This document shows, piece after piece, positions 35,730 through 45,602 of a stretch of 64,000 bases of DNA (positions are counted from its first letter, which is position 1; the number at the start of each line of letters is the position of its first letter). The position numbers and the translations under genes are program-made. Origin of the DNA: Acidobacteriota bacterium (lineage in GTDB: Bacteria > Acidobacteriota > Blastocatellia > Pyrinomonadales > Pyrinomonadaceae). Under the pieces are notes generated by a model. That model saw only the letters and a program-made list of their open reading frames with translations. It was not told where the DNA came from and ran no database searches. The DNA lies in assembly GCA_003697135.1 (NCBI GenBank), contig RFGC01000037.1:62001-126000 (forward strand), written 5' to 3'.

Positions 35730-36307
35730 CTTAATTCGACAGAAGGATCGAGTTTGTCTTTTGTGATACGTTTTATCAGATAGAAGCCAATTGCAAATAG
35801 GATCGAAGTCAAAGCGACAAGAGCCAGCAGAGCATAGTTTTCATCCGATTTTTGTTCCATGTTAAGTGAATTAGCTTTTACTTCTATCGGAAATGTAGCC
35901 GTATTGGTTTTCTCTCTAGAGATAATCTTTGCTAAAACCGTGTATTTTCCTTCTTCAAGTGCAGGAAATTTTAACTCATAGCTTCCGGGAAATTTTCCCT
36001 TCTCTACTTGCACTTGATACCTGAGTCCGTCATTTCTTTCGATCTCGACTTCTAATGCGGCATTTATAGGCTCGTTTGTTTCGTATTTTGTGATAAAGAG
36101 TTTTGCTGAGGTCTGCGTATCTGGAAGAAGCGGTGGATATTTCAACAAGATTTCGTAATCATCAAGCCTTAAAACATTTGCGATTACCTCAGCGTTTGAA
36201 GAACTCGATACTTTTTGTTCTTCGCCGTGATGTTCGTCGCCGTGAGCGAATACGGAAGGAGCGAAAAGAAAAACACACAAGAAGAGCGTTAAAATTAGAT
36301 GTTTCAT
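35726..36307 (-). CDS. Periplasmic YtkA-like protein with C-terminal membrane anchor
   Basis: This roughly 193-residue protein starts with signal sequence 'MKHLILTLFLCVFLFAPSVFA' split at FA|HGDEHHGEE, exposing a His/Glu-rich metal-binding-like N-terminus. A beta-sandwich of the YtkA/FixH kind follows ('DYEILLKYPPLLPDTQTSA', 'FPGSYELKFPALEEGKYTV') and then one C-terminal span ('YALLALVALTSILFAIGFYLI'). Start ATG 36307 is preferred over TTG 36349. It is the first gene of the metal efflux operon, about 54 bases after the predicted sigma-54 start site. Its domain is related to the N-terminal part of the adaptor in the same operon. Confidence 0.75.
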   Translation of the reverse strand: MKHLILTLFLCVFLFAPSVFAHGDEHHGEEQKVSSSSNAEVIANVLRLDDYEILLKYPPLLPDTQTSAKLFITKYETNEPINAALEVEIERNDGLRYQVQVEKGKFPGSYELKFPALEEGKYTVLAKIISREKTNTATFPIEVKANSLNMEQKSDENYALLALVALTSILFAIGFYLIKRITKDKLDPSVELR

Positions 36308-36370
36308 ATATTGGGATTTTGTTTTAGTTTGTTTATCGGTCTTGTCCAATTTACTCAGCAGGTTTATGGA

Positions 36371-36386
36371 AGCAAAAGTAGTGCCA
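36371..36386 (-). promoter_or_regulatory. Sigma-54 (RpoN) promoter of the metal efflux operon
   Basis: On the minus strand the site reads TGGCACTACTTTTGCT, matching the TGGCAC-N5-TTGC(A/T) consensus completely, with GG and GC ten bases apart. Transcription would start near 36361, about 54 bases before the first ATG of the operon. It lies just beyond the terminator of the preceding gene. Confidence 0.75.
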
Positions 36387-36395
36387 GTCTATAAA

Positions 36396-36434
36396 AAACA
36401 CAAAAAGCCCCTAAATACGGGACTTTTTGTGTTT
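36396..36434 (-). terminator. Rho-independent terminator after the small secreted-protein gene
   Basis: AAACACAAAAAG (36396-36407) pairs with CTTTTTGTGTTT (36423-36434), with an inner CCC/GGG and a seven-base loop. On the minus strand it continues into TTTTTTATAG. It separates the gene at 36500-36709 from the efflux operon. Confidence 0.85.
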
Positions 36435-36460
36435 CTGCTTGGTCTAACGTGAATGCTGAC

Positions 36461-36476
36461 TGTTTGAATTCAAACA
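36461..36476. promoter_or_regulatory. Perfect 16-base palindrome, candidate activator site upstream of the sigma-54 promoter
   Basis: TGTTTGAATTCAAACA is fully self-complementary and its centre lies about 105-110 bases upstream of the predicted sigma-54 start site. This is the usual distance for an enhancer-binding protein. It is not part of the neighbouring terminator stem. Confidence 0.45.
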
Positions 36477-36499
36477 ATTGGATGTCTGTTATCAAATAC

Positions 36500-36709
36500 C
36501 TACGGTTTTCCTCTCTTCTTTTCCTTATCTTCCTCCCTATCAGGTTTTTCTCTTTCCCTTGGTGGTTTTTCTCTTTCAGGGACTACGACCACAGGCGGGT
36601 CTTCCTTTGGTGGTGGATTTTTCCTTTTGTCTTGCCCGTCTTGTGCAAGGCTGAACTGCAAGGTGAACAAAGCAAAAGTAAGAATCATTATTGCGATTGT
36701 CTTTTTCAT
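36500..36709 (-). CDS. Small secreted proline-rich, highly charged protein
   Basis: This 69-residue product has a clear signal peptide ('MKKTIAIMILTFALFTLQFS' then LAQDG) and a mature part of about 45 residues made almost only of Pro, Lys, Arg, Glu and Asp ('PPPKEDPPVVVVPEREKPPR'). No known domain is recognised. A TAGGAG lies two bases before the ATG and a strong terminator follows the gene, both supporting that it is real. The product is probably extended and disordered in the periplasm, and may bind nucleic acid, cell wall or metal; the function is unknown. Confidence 0.6.
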   Translation of the reverse strand: MKKTIAIMILTFALFTLQFSLAQDGQDKRKNPPPKEDPPVVVVPEREKPPREREKPDREEDKEKKRGKP

Positions 36710-36860
36710 AGCTCCTATAACCTCGGAGGATTTTCGTTAGATTTCGCAAGCAAATAAAGTGCCGAAAGTATCAACCATCGAAACTTGCCTAAAATCCGAA
36801 GCCGAATGTTTTGAAGCTAAGATATTATTAAACGTTTTCCAAAAATTTTACACGAAAAAG

Positions 36861-39035
36861 TTATTTCCCTAAATTGGCTTTAAGAACTCCTGTATTTCCG
36901 TTTAGGTCGAAAACACGCAAGGTTACGGAAGTTTCAGGAGAGTTTAACTCAACTTCGAGAGTGTAAGTTTCTCTGGGACCGTCAGAGATTCCATCTTCAG
37001 GATAGATTTTCTTCCAATCGCTACCGTTAATGCTGTATTCAGCACGGACAATGTAGCTTGAAGCATCCATAGCTTCAAAAACAATCTTTGCTTTATTGCC
37101 TGTCACGCTTTTTGATAACACTTTCACGACCGGTGCTGTGTTGTCTATTTTGATGACTTCCGTCATTTTTTCGCCTGTTAATGTTTTATCAGGCGGATTT
37201 GATGGAGCATCGCTTGCAATGATCTTAAAAACATAATTTCCATCGGCGAGAGACAGCCCGTCAATTGTGTAAAAGTTTTCGCTTATGTTTTCTTTAAGCG
37301 GTTTGAATAAGGTTTCGCTGACTTCTTTGTAGTAAATCGAATAAATCAATTTATCGGAGTTGCGGTCTTCTGCTGTCCATTGTAGAGCAACAGCTCCGCG
37401 TTGAAAAACGCGACGTGGCGGGATGGGTTGCTGGGGGATTCCGAGAACCTGCGGGTCAATACCCGCACTTTCAAGATTCGGATCAACAATTGCTGGTGGA
37501 TTCGGGGCAAGGCCAATGTTCGGTGGAAGCACTTGAATTGAGATTATTTCAGGAGCGATATTGTCAGGTAGGTAAGAAACCTTAACTTCATTCAGAGATG
37601 CATTTGCTCCACGCAAGATAGCCCGCCATTGAAGGAATCTCGCTTTTTGACTTCGGATGCGTGCCGACATGCCACCTTCGTTTATACCATCAACCCAATC
37701 GCCCCAGGTTTCATCGGGTTTTTCAGTATTTCCGCTTCTTGTTTGGATAATGATATTACCGCTGGATCGCCACCATATCCTTCCCCATGATGCAGTAACT
37801 TTTGCATCGAAAATGCTTGATTCATAAGTGCCTTCTAAAACTTTCTCTTTCAGTGCAATCGCATAAAGTTTGCCTTGGTTGCTCGAAGTAGCTAAAACTC
37901 TGTTGCCATCAGTTTTGAGTGTAGAGATTTGTCCTTCGTCGGTTTGCGAAAGCAAGATTTCTTTGCCATCATCAGTTATTCCATAGATTCTGCCTTTGTC
38001 AGAAGTGCCTATGAGGATCATTTCGTTGGTAGCAAGAATTGAAAATCCTACGATTGTGCTTGAATTCCAAATTATCTTGTTGCTACCATCGGGGGCGATT
38101 TTATAGACGACCGATTTGCTATCTGATAAATCGTATTTGCTTTTCTGAGGCTTTGCTATATCTGTGGGATTTGATTGCGTGGATTCTTCTGATTCCGGAG
38201 AGGCTTGGTCGGAAGATTGAGAAGGTTTTATTCCTTGACTTGCCACTGATTCGCTTAGTGCCAAGACATACAAAGAGCCATCTGGTGCAATTGATAGATC
38301 ATGAATCTCTCGAAGTGGCGAATCAAGTAGTGCAAAGGGTTTGCCGTTAGTTTTGAGACTTTCTGAAGAAAAGCGAATCACCAATCCGTTTGGATCAGTT
38401 CCTGCATAGAGATTGCCTTCTTTATCTGTCGTAAGGCAAATTATGTGAGATTCTTTGGTTTTGAAGAGGATTGTCTTTTCAGGATCGTCGCCCGCTTTTT
38501 TCACTAAATAAATCCTAGCTTTTTCACCTGTTGCCACTGCAAGGCTTGAATCTCCTAGAATGGCAAGCGACCAGATATATTTTTGTTTCGGGTCAAAATA
38601 AATTTCCGCTTTTCCGCTTTTATCAATTTGATAGACTTTTCCGTCTGGTGAGGTTGCTGCAAAAATTTTATCGTCCTTTCCGACAACAATTGCCGTAACG
38701 ATCAATTCTTCCAAATCTACAAAAACCGATACTTTACCATTTTTGTCAATCTTGAAAATTTTACCTTCGTTTCCTGTCCCAAGATATATGTCTCCTGCTG
38801 AATCAACTGCACTTGACCAGATATAGGGCTGATCAGTATCGAGAATTTTATTCATTCTTGGTGCCAGCGAGATGGTTCCATCTTCAGCAATTGCAACTCC
38901 CCGTGCTTGTCCTTTGAGAATCTCTGCTTTAGAATCAACTGTCCAAAAGGAAGGTTCGCTTGCCGTCATTCTTGAGGGAAGCAGAGCTGTAACCAAAGAA
39001 AACACAAAAAAAATAAGCAAGTTTGCTCTTTTCAT
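36861..39035 (-). CDS. Secreted beta-propeller protein of unknown function
   Basis: This roughly 724-residue exported protein has signal 'KRANLLIFFVFSLVTALLPS'. Residues about 60-400 contain repeated blades of the pattern 'G-IYLGTGNEGKIFKID-NGKVS', as in 'DDKIFAATSPDGKVYQIDKSG' (trimmed) and 'GNLYAGTDPNGLVIRF', which indicates a beta-propeller. A Ser/Gln-rich loop interrupts the blades near 250. The C-terminal half has Ig/fibronectin-like segments and a PPNPPAIVDP-like proline stretch. Start ATG 39035 gives a proper signal peptide, and the longer frame would overlap the next gene. No catalytic motif was found. Its position next to the barrel protein suggests an envelope role. Confidence 0.72.
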   Translation of the reverse strand: MKRANLLIFFVFSLVTALLPSRMTASEPSFWTVDSKAEILKGQARGVAIAEDGTISLAPRMNKILDTDQPYIWSSAVDSAGDIYLGTGNEGKIFKIDKNGKVSVFVDLEELIVTAIVVGKDDKIFAATSPDGKVYQIDKSGKAEIYFDPKQKYIWSLAILGDSSLAVATGEKARIYLVKKAGDDPEKTILFKTKESHIICLTTDKEGNLYAGTDPNGLVIRFSSESLKTNGKPFALLDSPLREIHDLSIAPDGSLYVLALSESVASQGIKPSQSSDQASPESEESTQSNPTDIAKPQKSKYDLSDSKSVVYKIAPDGSNKIIWNSSTIVGFSILATNEMILIGTSDKGRIYGITDDGKEILLSQTDEGQISTLKTDGNRVLATSSNQGKLYAIALKEKVLEGTYESSIFDAKVTASWGRIWWRSSGNIIIQTRSGNTEKPDETWGDWVDGINEGGMSARIRSQKARFLQWRAILRGANASLNEVKVSYLPDNIAPEIISIQVLPPNIGLAPNPPAIVDPNLESAGIDPQVLGIPQQPIPPRRVFQRGAVALQWTAEDRNSDKLIYSIYYKEVSETLFKPLKENISENFYTIDGLSLADGNYVFKIIASDAPSNPPDKTLTGEKMTEVIKIDNTAPVVKVLSKSVTGNKAKIVFEAMDASSYIVRAEYSINGSDWKKIYPEDGISDGPRETYTLEVELNSPETSVTLRVFDLNGNTGVLKANLGK

Positions 39036-39162
39036 GATGGATAAGGTTCCCGTATCTTTTGATTCACCTTGTTTGTTGTAATTGATTATACCGATATTTT
39101 CAGCTTTGCGAAACTTTGTTTGAATGGCATTCACCACAACTTTGAGATTTGGCAAAAAGGAT

Positions 39163-40749
39163 TCAAAAATTAACCAATACACCGCCGCGTAAAGCTCTTC
39201 CTGATAGGTTTAGTCTTGAGAATCTTTTTCCATCATAGGGCTGGAAGTCGAAAATGTTTCTGGCATCTATTATTGCTTCAGCGCGTATGGGAAGACCTAA
39301 ATTAGGAAGCGGATGTGTTACGAACACGCTTAATCCCGGATCATAAACAGTTAGCTGATTTTGGAAGGGATCGGCCGCAAGAACTGTAGCTTTTGAGGAA
39401 AGACGAAGAATAGCCTGCAACCTAGTTCCATTCTTCAAATTTGCGTTTATTTGACCAAGAAAACTTTGATAGCTTGATGAATCTTTTTGATTTCTACTGA
39501 AAGCATATCCTGCTAAAGCACTAAGGTTATTGTTCAAACGACGTGAATACATGATGCGAAAGCCGCTGTTCTCTCTGTCTTCAGTTTCTTGCATTTGGTT
39601 TTTGTCTATGAAAAAGGCTACCTCTAGATTTGACTGTTGATTTAAGTCTCTTTCCATGCTAACCTCAAAGCGATTGTCAATCTCACTTGCAAGAGTAGAT
39701 AGTTGAAAAGCTGGACTGCTGAAGATAATAAGCGTATCCTTTGCTAATGGGTTTATTTCTCGTAGATCAAGTTTCGATGAAACTGGTGAAAATGAGGATT
39801 TTACTCGTGTTGAAGAATTCAGTTGCGCTTCAATGCCCACTTTGGGATTGAGAGAACCTTTTTGGCCTATTGGTTTTGCGTAATCTAGTCCCAAAACAAT
39901 CAGAAGACCTTCGCGCAATTTCCATTCGTCGGAAAGCTCAAATGAAATTTGACTGAAGGAATCGTAGGGCAATGCTTCTAAATTTTTGAATCTGATAAAG
40001 GAGGAGCCAATATGAAGGTTATGATTGCGATTGAATCTATATTTCAGATGTGTTTGGAGTCTTTGCTGTAGAAACGAGATCGAATCAATTTGTCCGATTA
40101 TAAACAAGTCAACGTTTTCGGAAAGTGGTTGAAAGCGTGCAAAAGCCACTGATTGTTTGCCTAAGTATTGAATTGTAGTTTGAGCATCCACTTTGTCCGC
40201 TTCTTCTGAGTTTTCGGCTAGAATGCTATTTTGTTGTGTGTTCCAGAAATCTTTGTCACCTTCGGAATTTTGGTATATCGAGCGGCTGAGTTTTGAGGTT
40301 CTGATAACGTATTTAGGTGAATTTCTTTCGGGATTTTTTTCAGGCAAAGTTCTCCCAGAACCGATACGCTCCAGTTTGAATCCGTATGAAAATTCACTAG
40401 AGCGACTAATTTGAACAGCTTCTATCGTCTGAGAATTATAACCGTCGGCAGATGCTGAGATTTTGTAGGTGCCAGGAAAAACTCTAGTCAAAAAAGTCCC
40501 ATCAGAATTCGTATAAACCTGTTTCAAAAGTTTCGAGGTGCTTGCACGGAAGATGGAAACAACAGCTCCAACTATCGGCTTACCAGATTCATCAATAACT
40601 ATTCCTTTGATTGTTCCCAACTTGCTTTTACTTTGAACATTTGCCAAAACTTGATTTGCTGAAAACACTAGCAAAGTGAGCAGGATTAAGGTCTTAATCT
40701 TAAAACATAGTTCCTTAGAAAAAACTTTCTTCCCATCTATCCGATACAT
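39163..40749 (-). CDS. Outer-membrane protein with carboxypeptidase-regulatory-like domain and beta-barrel
   Basis: This 528-residue protein has a signal peptide, then a CarboxypepD_reg-like domain (about 42-120: 'GTIKGIVIDESGKPIVGAVVSI', trimmed, and 'YTNSDGTFLTRVFPGTYKISA'). A long beta-rich region follows with alternating hydrophobic residues, ending in 'SGRALRGGVLVNF' with a C-terminal Phe, as in outer-membrane barrels. This plan is common for TonB-dependent-like proteins of acidobacteria, but no plug domain is evident and the barrel is short. The ligand is unknown. ATG 40749 has GGAAAG directly upstream. Confidence 0.72.
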   Translation of the reverse strand: MYRIDGKKVFSKELCFKIKTLILLTLLVFSANQVLANVQSKSKLGTIKGIVIDESGKPIVGAVVSIFRASTSKLLKQVYTNSDGTFLTRVFPGTYKISASADGYNSQTIEAVQISRSSEFSYGFKLERIGSGRTLPEKNPERNSPKYVIRTSKLSRSIYQNSEGDKDFWNTQQNSILAENSEEADKVDAQTTIQYLGKQSVAFARFQPLSENVDLFIIGQIDSISFLQQRLQTHLKYRFNRNHNLHIGSSFIRFKNLEALPYDSFSQISFELSDEWKLREGLLIVLGLDYAKPIGQKGSLNPKVGIEAQLNSSTRVKSSFSPVSSKLDLREINPLAKDTLIIFSSPAFQLSTLASEIDNRFEVSMERDLNQQSNLEVAFFIDKNQMQETEDRENSGFRIMYSRRLNNNLSALAGYAFSRNQKDSSSYQSFLGQINANLKNGTRLQAILRLSSKATVLAADPFQNQLTVYDPGLSVFVTHPLPNLGLPIRAEAIIDARNIFDFQPYDGKRFSRLNLSGRALRGGVLVNF

Positions 40750-40969
40750 CTTTCCGGAAAGTCACCTCGCTTTTTGGAGAATCTATAGACCTGTTGATAT
40801 TTTCACTTCATAAATCAAATAAGTCAAGCAAGGTTTTTTCGTTTCAATTGCTTCGCCGAAACATTTGATAGATGTTTTCATCTGCTGAGTTGGTTTACTT
40901 AGTCCAAGAGTTAAAAAGAGTTTTTTGAATAGCTTTTTGATTATCTTAATTCAGCTTGAGTTTGATAAC

Positions 40970-40997
40970 TTGACAAGGCAGATTGCTCGATTAAAAT
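40970..40997 (+). promoter_or_regulatory. Sigma-70-type promoter of tRNA-Ser
   Basis: A perfect TTGACA (40970-40975) and TAAAAT (40992-40997) are 16 bases apart, ending 44 bases before the tRNA 5' end. Confidence 0.6.
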
Positions 40998-41041
40998 TAG
41001 AAAGTGGGTTTGTTGTTTGAAACTTTTCTTGAATTTTGCGC

Positions 41042-41132
41042 GGAGACGTGGCTGAGTGGCTGAAAGCGGCGGTTTGCTAAACCGTTAGGGGTCAAAAGCC
41101 CCTCACAGGTTCGAATCCTGTCGTCTCCGCCA
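41042..41132 (+). tRNA. tRNA-Ser (GCT)
   Basis: This is a 91-base class II tRNA with encoded CCA. The acceptor is GGAGACG/CGTCTCC with discriminator G, the anticodon loop is TTGCTAA (anticodon GCT), the long variable arm is AGGGG-TCAAAAG-CCCCT, and the T arm has GGTTCGAATCC. Eight Ts follow directly and probably help termination. Confidence 0.97.
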
Positions 41133-41314
41133 TTTTTTTTGACGTAAAGAATACAACATCTGTCACGCCAAAGGTTCCTGTCGGAATGCAGTGCAATTAG
41201 TCCTTTGAGAAAAAAGCGAGAGCCTTTCCTTAGTGTGTTAACACAGAACGCTCTAAGATACACAGAACACTCGTAAGAAATCATCTAGTTAAGCTGATAG
41301 AGAAGTTATCAAAT

Positions 41315-41352
41315 AAAAAAGGCTTCGCTAAAATCCAAGCGAAGCCTTTTTT
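41315..41352. terminator. Rho-independent terminator after groEL (bidirectional form)
   Basis: AAAAAAGGCTTCGCT pairs perfectly with AGCGAAGCCTTTTTT around an eight-base loop. On the minus strand it lies 25 bases after the groEL stop codon. The T/A tracts on both sides would also allow it to stop plus-strand transcripts from tRNA-Ser. Confidence 0.88.
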
Positions 41353-41376
41353 GGTGTTTAGGGTTTATCGGGAAGA

Positions 41377-42999
<1,623 letters not shown>

Positions 43000-43048
43000 T
43001 CAATCTCCTTTCTTGAATTTTTTGAAAATTAAGAAATCGAAAAGAAAA

Positions 43049-43369
43049 TTACTTCTTCGCTCCTGCTTCAGCACGTTCAATAATCCCTAAAATTTCGTCT
43101 TCACGCATTATCAAAAATTCTTCGCCATCAATTTTTATCTCGGAACCGCTGTATTTACCGAAAAGCACTCTGTCGCCAACCTTTACATCAAGAGGTTGAC
43201 GGGTTCCGTCTTCACGGTATTTTCCTTCTCCTACGGCAACAACTTCGCCTTGTTGTGGCTTTTCTTTCGCAGTGTCGGGAATGTAAATCCCACCTGCTGT
43301 CTTTTCTAAACCTTCCTCAATTCTCTTGACCAAAACTCTGTCATGCAGTGGTCTAACTTTAACCGCCAT
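43049..43369 (-). CDS. groS: Co-chaperonin GroES
   Basis: This 106-residue co-chaperonin caps GroEL. Typical sequences are '[20 protein letters not shown]', the mobile loop '[20 protein letters not shown]', '[20 protein letters not shown]' and the C-terminal '[12 protein letters not shown]'. Slightly longer than the usual 95-97 residues because of the Ala/Gly/Lys tail. It is the first gene of the groESL operon, with the CIRCE operator ending about 50 bases before its ATG. Confidence 0.97.
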   Translation of the reverse strand: MAVKVRPLHDRVLVKRIEEGLEKTAGGIYIPDTAKEKPQQGEVVAVGEGKYREDGTRQPLDVKVGDRVLFGKYSGSEIKIDGEEFLIMREDEILGIIERAEAGAKK

Positions 43370-43419
43370 CTTTCCTCAATCTCCTTTTTGAATTATTATT
43401 TTCTCAGGCTCGAAAATTT

Positions 43420-43446
43420 TTAGCACTCTCAGCCTGAGAGTGCTAA
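43420..43446. promoter_or_regulatory. CIRCE operator (HrcA-binding site) of groESL
   Basis: TTAGCACTC, a nine-base spacer and GAGTGCTAA match the CIRCE consensus exactly. The spacer TCAGCCTGA is itself self-complementary, so all 27 bases form one palindrome around a single central C. It implies heat-shock control by an HrcA repressor encoded elsewhere. Confidence 0.96.
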
Positions 43447-43474
43447 TATACAAAAATAAAATCCACCTTGTCAA
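43445..43474 (-). promoter_or_regulatory. Sigma-70-type promoter of groESL
   Basis: On the minus strand a perfect TTGACA (43469-43474) is followed after 18 bases by TATATT (43445-43450). The -10 box touches the edge of the CIRCE operator, so HrcA binding would cover the transcription start. Confidence 0.7.
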
Positions 43475-43537
43475 GTCTGCTAAAAACGTTTTTAGGAAAT
43501 TTGATAAAGAATCTGTCAGATTTTGTTTTTTACGACT

Positions 43538-44368
43538 ATGTTTTTATCGCAGATTAACATTTATCCGATAAAATCTCTGCGTGGGATTAGTCTCGAGGAA
43601 TCAGAGTTTGATTGCAGAGGCTTAAAGTTCGATAGGCGTTGGATGTTGGTTGATGAAAGGAATGGCTTTTTGACGCAGAGGCGATATCCAAAGATGGCTA
43701 CTATAGGAGTAATAATTGAGCATGACTCTTTGATTGCTTTCACTAAAGACGAAACCTTGAGAATTCCATTTGAACCTGAATCAAAGAAGGTAATATCAGT
43801 GAAGGTTTGGGAAAGCGAAGTTTCAGCACAAGTTTATGGAGATACAATAAACGATTGGTTTAGTTCTATTCTTCGAGTTAAATGCAAATTAGTAAAGATG
43901 TTAGATGAGTCGGTGCGAAAAGTTAATCCAAAATATGCAGTTTCACCACACGATGAAGTTAGTTTTGCTGATGGTTATCCTTTTCTTTTGACAAACGAAG
44001 CGTCGCTTGCAGATTTGAATTCACGACTTGAGGAACCTATACCGATGAACCGATTCCGTCCCAATTTAGTTGTAAGTGGTTTTGAGCCTTTTGCAGAAGA
44101 TTCCTGGAAGAAGATAAAGATAGGTGAACAAATTTTCCATGTTGTAAAACCTTGCTCTCGATGTGTTATAACGACGACCGATCAGGAAACTGGTGAAAGA
44201 AAGAGCAAGGAACCTTTGAAAACATTAGCTAAGTTTCGTTCACTTTTTGGAGATGGAGAAGTATTTTTCGGGCAAAATCTCGTTGCAGATAGAAGCGCAG
44301 GCGAAAAAGGTTTCTTGAGGGTTGGCGACAGTGTAGAGGTTTTAGAATTCAAATCCACAAAAACTTAG
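43538..44368 (+). CDS. MOSC-domain protein (YcbX-like)
   Basis: This 276-residue protein has an N-terminal MOSC beta-barrel domain ('QINIYPIKSLRGISLEESEF', 'GLKFDRRWMLVDERNGFLTQ') and a C-terminal MOSC domain with 'NRFRPNLVVSGFEPFAEDSW' and the conserved Cys in 'KPCSRCVITTTDQETGE', which in this family binds molybdenum cofactor. Such proteins include mARC-like reductases of N-hydroxylated compounds. ATG 43538 begins 'MFLSQINIYPIKSL', the standard start; TTG 43523 is less likely. It converges on the Fis-like gene with a four-base overlap of the stop codons. Confidence 0.88.
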   Translation: MFLSQINIYPIKSLRGISLEESEFDCRGLKFDRRWMLVDERNGFLTQRRYPKMATIGVIIEHDSLIAFTKDETLRIPFEPESKKVISVKVWESEVSAQVYGDTINDWFSSILRVKCKLVKMLDESVRKVNPKYAVSPHDEVSFADGYPFLLTNEASLADLNSRLEEPIPMNRFRPNLVVSGFEPFAEDSWKKIKIGEQIFHVVKPCSRCVITTTDQETGERKSKEPLKTLAKFRSLFGDGEVFFGQNLVADRSAGEKGFLRVGDSVEVLEFKSTKT

Positions 44369-44595
44369 CGTTTCATTGAGGCTTCGCTTTTTGAGAGATT
44401 TTTGTAAGAGGCGAGCTTTTTTGACAGTGTGTTTCGGTGAACTCCGAGAGCATGAGCGGCTTTGTTTATGTAGCGATAGCGTTCAACTGCCTTTTGGATA
44501 TACATTTTTTCAAACTCGAACATTGCTTCGTCAAGCATTATATGCCCGTTTAGCATTTCTTCAATCAGGTTTTCCATTTTTTGTCTAAGTTGCAT
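44365..44595 (-). CDS. Small Fis-type helix-turn-helix protein
   Basis: This 76-residue protein has a Fis-family HTH_8 domain at its C-terminal end: 'FEKMYIQKAVERYRYINKAA' followed by 'HALGVHRNTLSKKLASY'. The N-terminal helix 'ENLIEEMLNGHIMLDEAMFE' could dimerise. It is like Fis or the isolated DNA-binding part of sigma-54 activators, without an ATPase domain. It starts six bases after purC and so is probably co-expressed with it. It could be a local regulator or nucleoid protein; the targets are unknown. Confidence 0.8.
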   Translation of the reverse strand: MQLRQKMENLIEEMLNGHIMLDEAMFEFEKMYIQKAVERYRYINKAAHALGVHRNTLSKKLASYKNLSKSEASMKR

Positions 44596-44601
44596 AGGTT
44601 T

Positions 44602-45501
44602 CTATTCAAGGCAGAGAGTTTTGCCAGTCAAAATTTCATAAGCCTTCAAATAACGGTTCAAAGTAGCTTCAACAATCTCAGATGGAAGTTCTGGAGCAGG
44701 CATTTTTTTGTTCCAGTCTATTGATTCAAGATAATCCCGAACGAATTGCTTGTCAAATGAAGGTGGTGAGATTCCAACCTTGTATTCTTCCAATGACCAA
44801 AATCTCGAAGAATCTGGCGTAAGGACTTCATCTGCAAGGATTATTTCACCCGTTTCGTCCATTCCAAACTCGAATTTCGTGTCGGCTAATATAAGTCCGC
44901 GTTGCAATGCATATTTTGAGGCTTTGTCATAAATTCGTAGAGAAAGCGACTTAAGTTTTTCGGCAATTTCAGCACCGACAATCTTTGCCATTTCGCTTTC
45001 TGAGATGTTTTCGTCATGTCCTGTTTGAGCTTTAGTTGCAGGTGTGAAGATTGGTTCCGGAAGTTTTTCCGATTCCTTCAGTCCCGCAGGCAATTTGTGA
45101 CCACAAATCTCGCCCGTTGAAACATAATCTTTCCAGCCCGATCCTGCTAGATAACCGCGAACCACACATTCGACAGGAAAAATTTTCGTGCGTTTAACAA
45201 TCATTGAACGTCCCTTTAATTCTTTGTGTTTACGAATATTTTCAGGCATTTCTTCAAAGTTAGCGGTTATTAGATGGTGCTTTGTAATATCGCTTAAAAA
45301 ATCAAACCAAAATGCCGACAAAGCTGTAAGTATCTGACCTTTTCCCGGAATCGGAGTTGGCAAGATACAGTCAAATGCTGATATTCTATCGGTTGCAACT
45401 ATCAAAAGTTCGTTTTCGGAAATTTCATAAATGTCTCTGACTTTTCCGCGATGAAGTAACGGAAACTCTTCTAGCTCTGTTTTTGTCAAACTTGCTTTCA
45501 T
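44602..45501 (-). CDS. purC: Phosphoribosylaminoimidazole-succinocarboxamide synthase (SAICAR synthase)
   Basis: This 299-residue enzyme joins aspartate to CAIR with ATP in purine synthesis. Motifs: 'LLHRGKVRDIYEISENELLI', 'ATDRISAFDCILPTPIPGKG', 'IFPVECVVRGYLAGSGW' and 'LILADTKFEFGMDETGEIIL'. It belongs to the longer type (about 300 residues) related to the yeast enzyme rather than the 240-residue E. coli type. No other pur gene is adjacent. The Fis-like gene follows directly. Confidence 0.96.
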   Translation of the reverse strand: MKASLTKTELEEFPLLHRGKVRDIYEISENELLIVATDRISAFDCILPTPIPGKGQILTALSAFWFDFLSDITKHHLITANFEEMPENIRKHKELKGRSMIVKRTKIFPVECVVRGYLAGSGWKDYVSTGEICGHKLPAGLKESEKLPEPIFTPATKAQTGHDENISESEMAKIVGAEIAEKLKSLSLRIYDKASKYALQRGLILADTKFEFGMDETGEIILADEVLTPDSSRFWSLEEYKVGISPPSFDKQFVRDYLESIDWNKKMPAPELPSEIVEATLNRYLKAYEILTGKTLCLE

Positions 45502-45602
45502 ATTAGAAAGAATTTATTACGAAAGATGTTTGGTTTCAAGGTTGTTTTCTGCGAAAAAGGTTATAATATAAAATCGCAACGCAGTTCTTGAGGTTGACCG
45601 AA

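Noticed and set aside
41234-41245. Palindrome TGTGTTAACACA between tRNA-Ser and groEL
   Set aside because: It is only 12 bases, far from any start codon and between convergent units; no promoter or known operator context.
40997-41284. Minus-strand frame of 95 codons across tRNA-Ser
   Set aside because: It is antisense to a clear tRNA gene and has no domain or good ribosome site.
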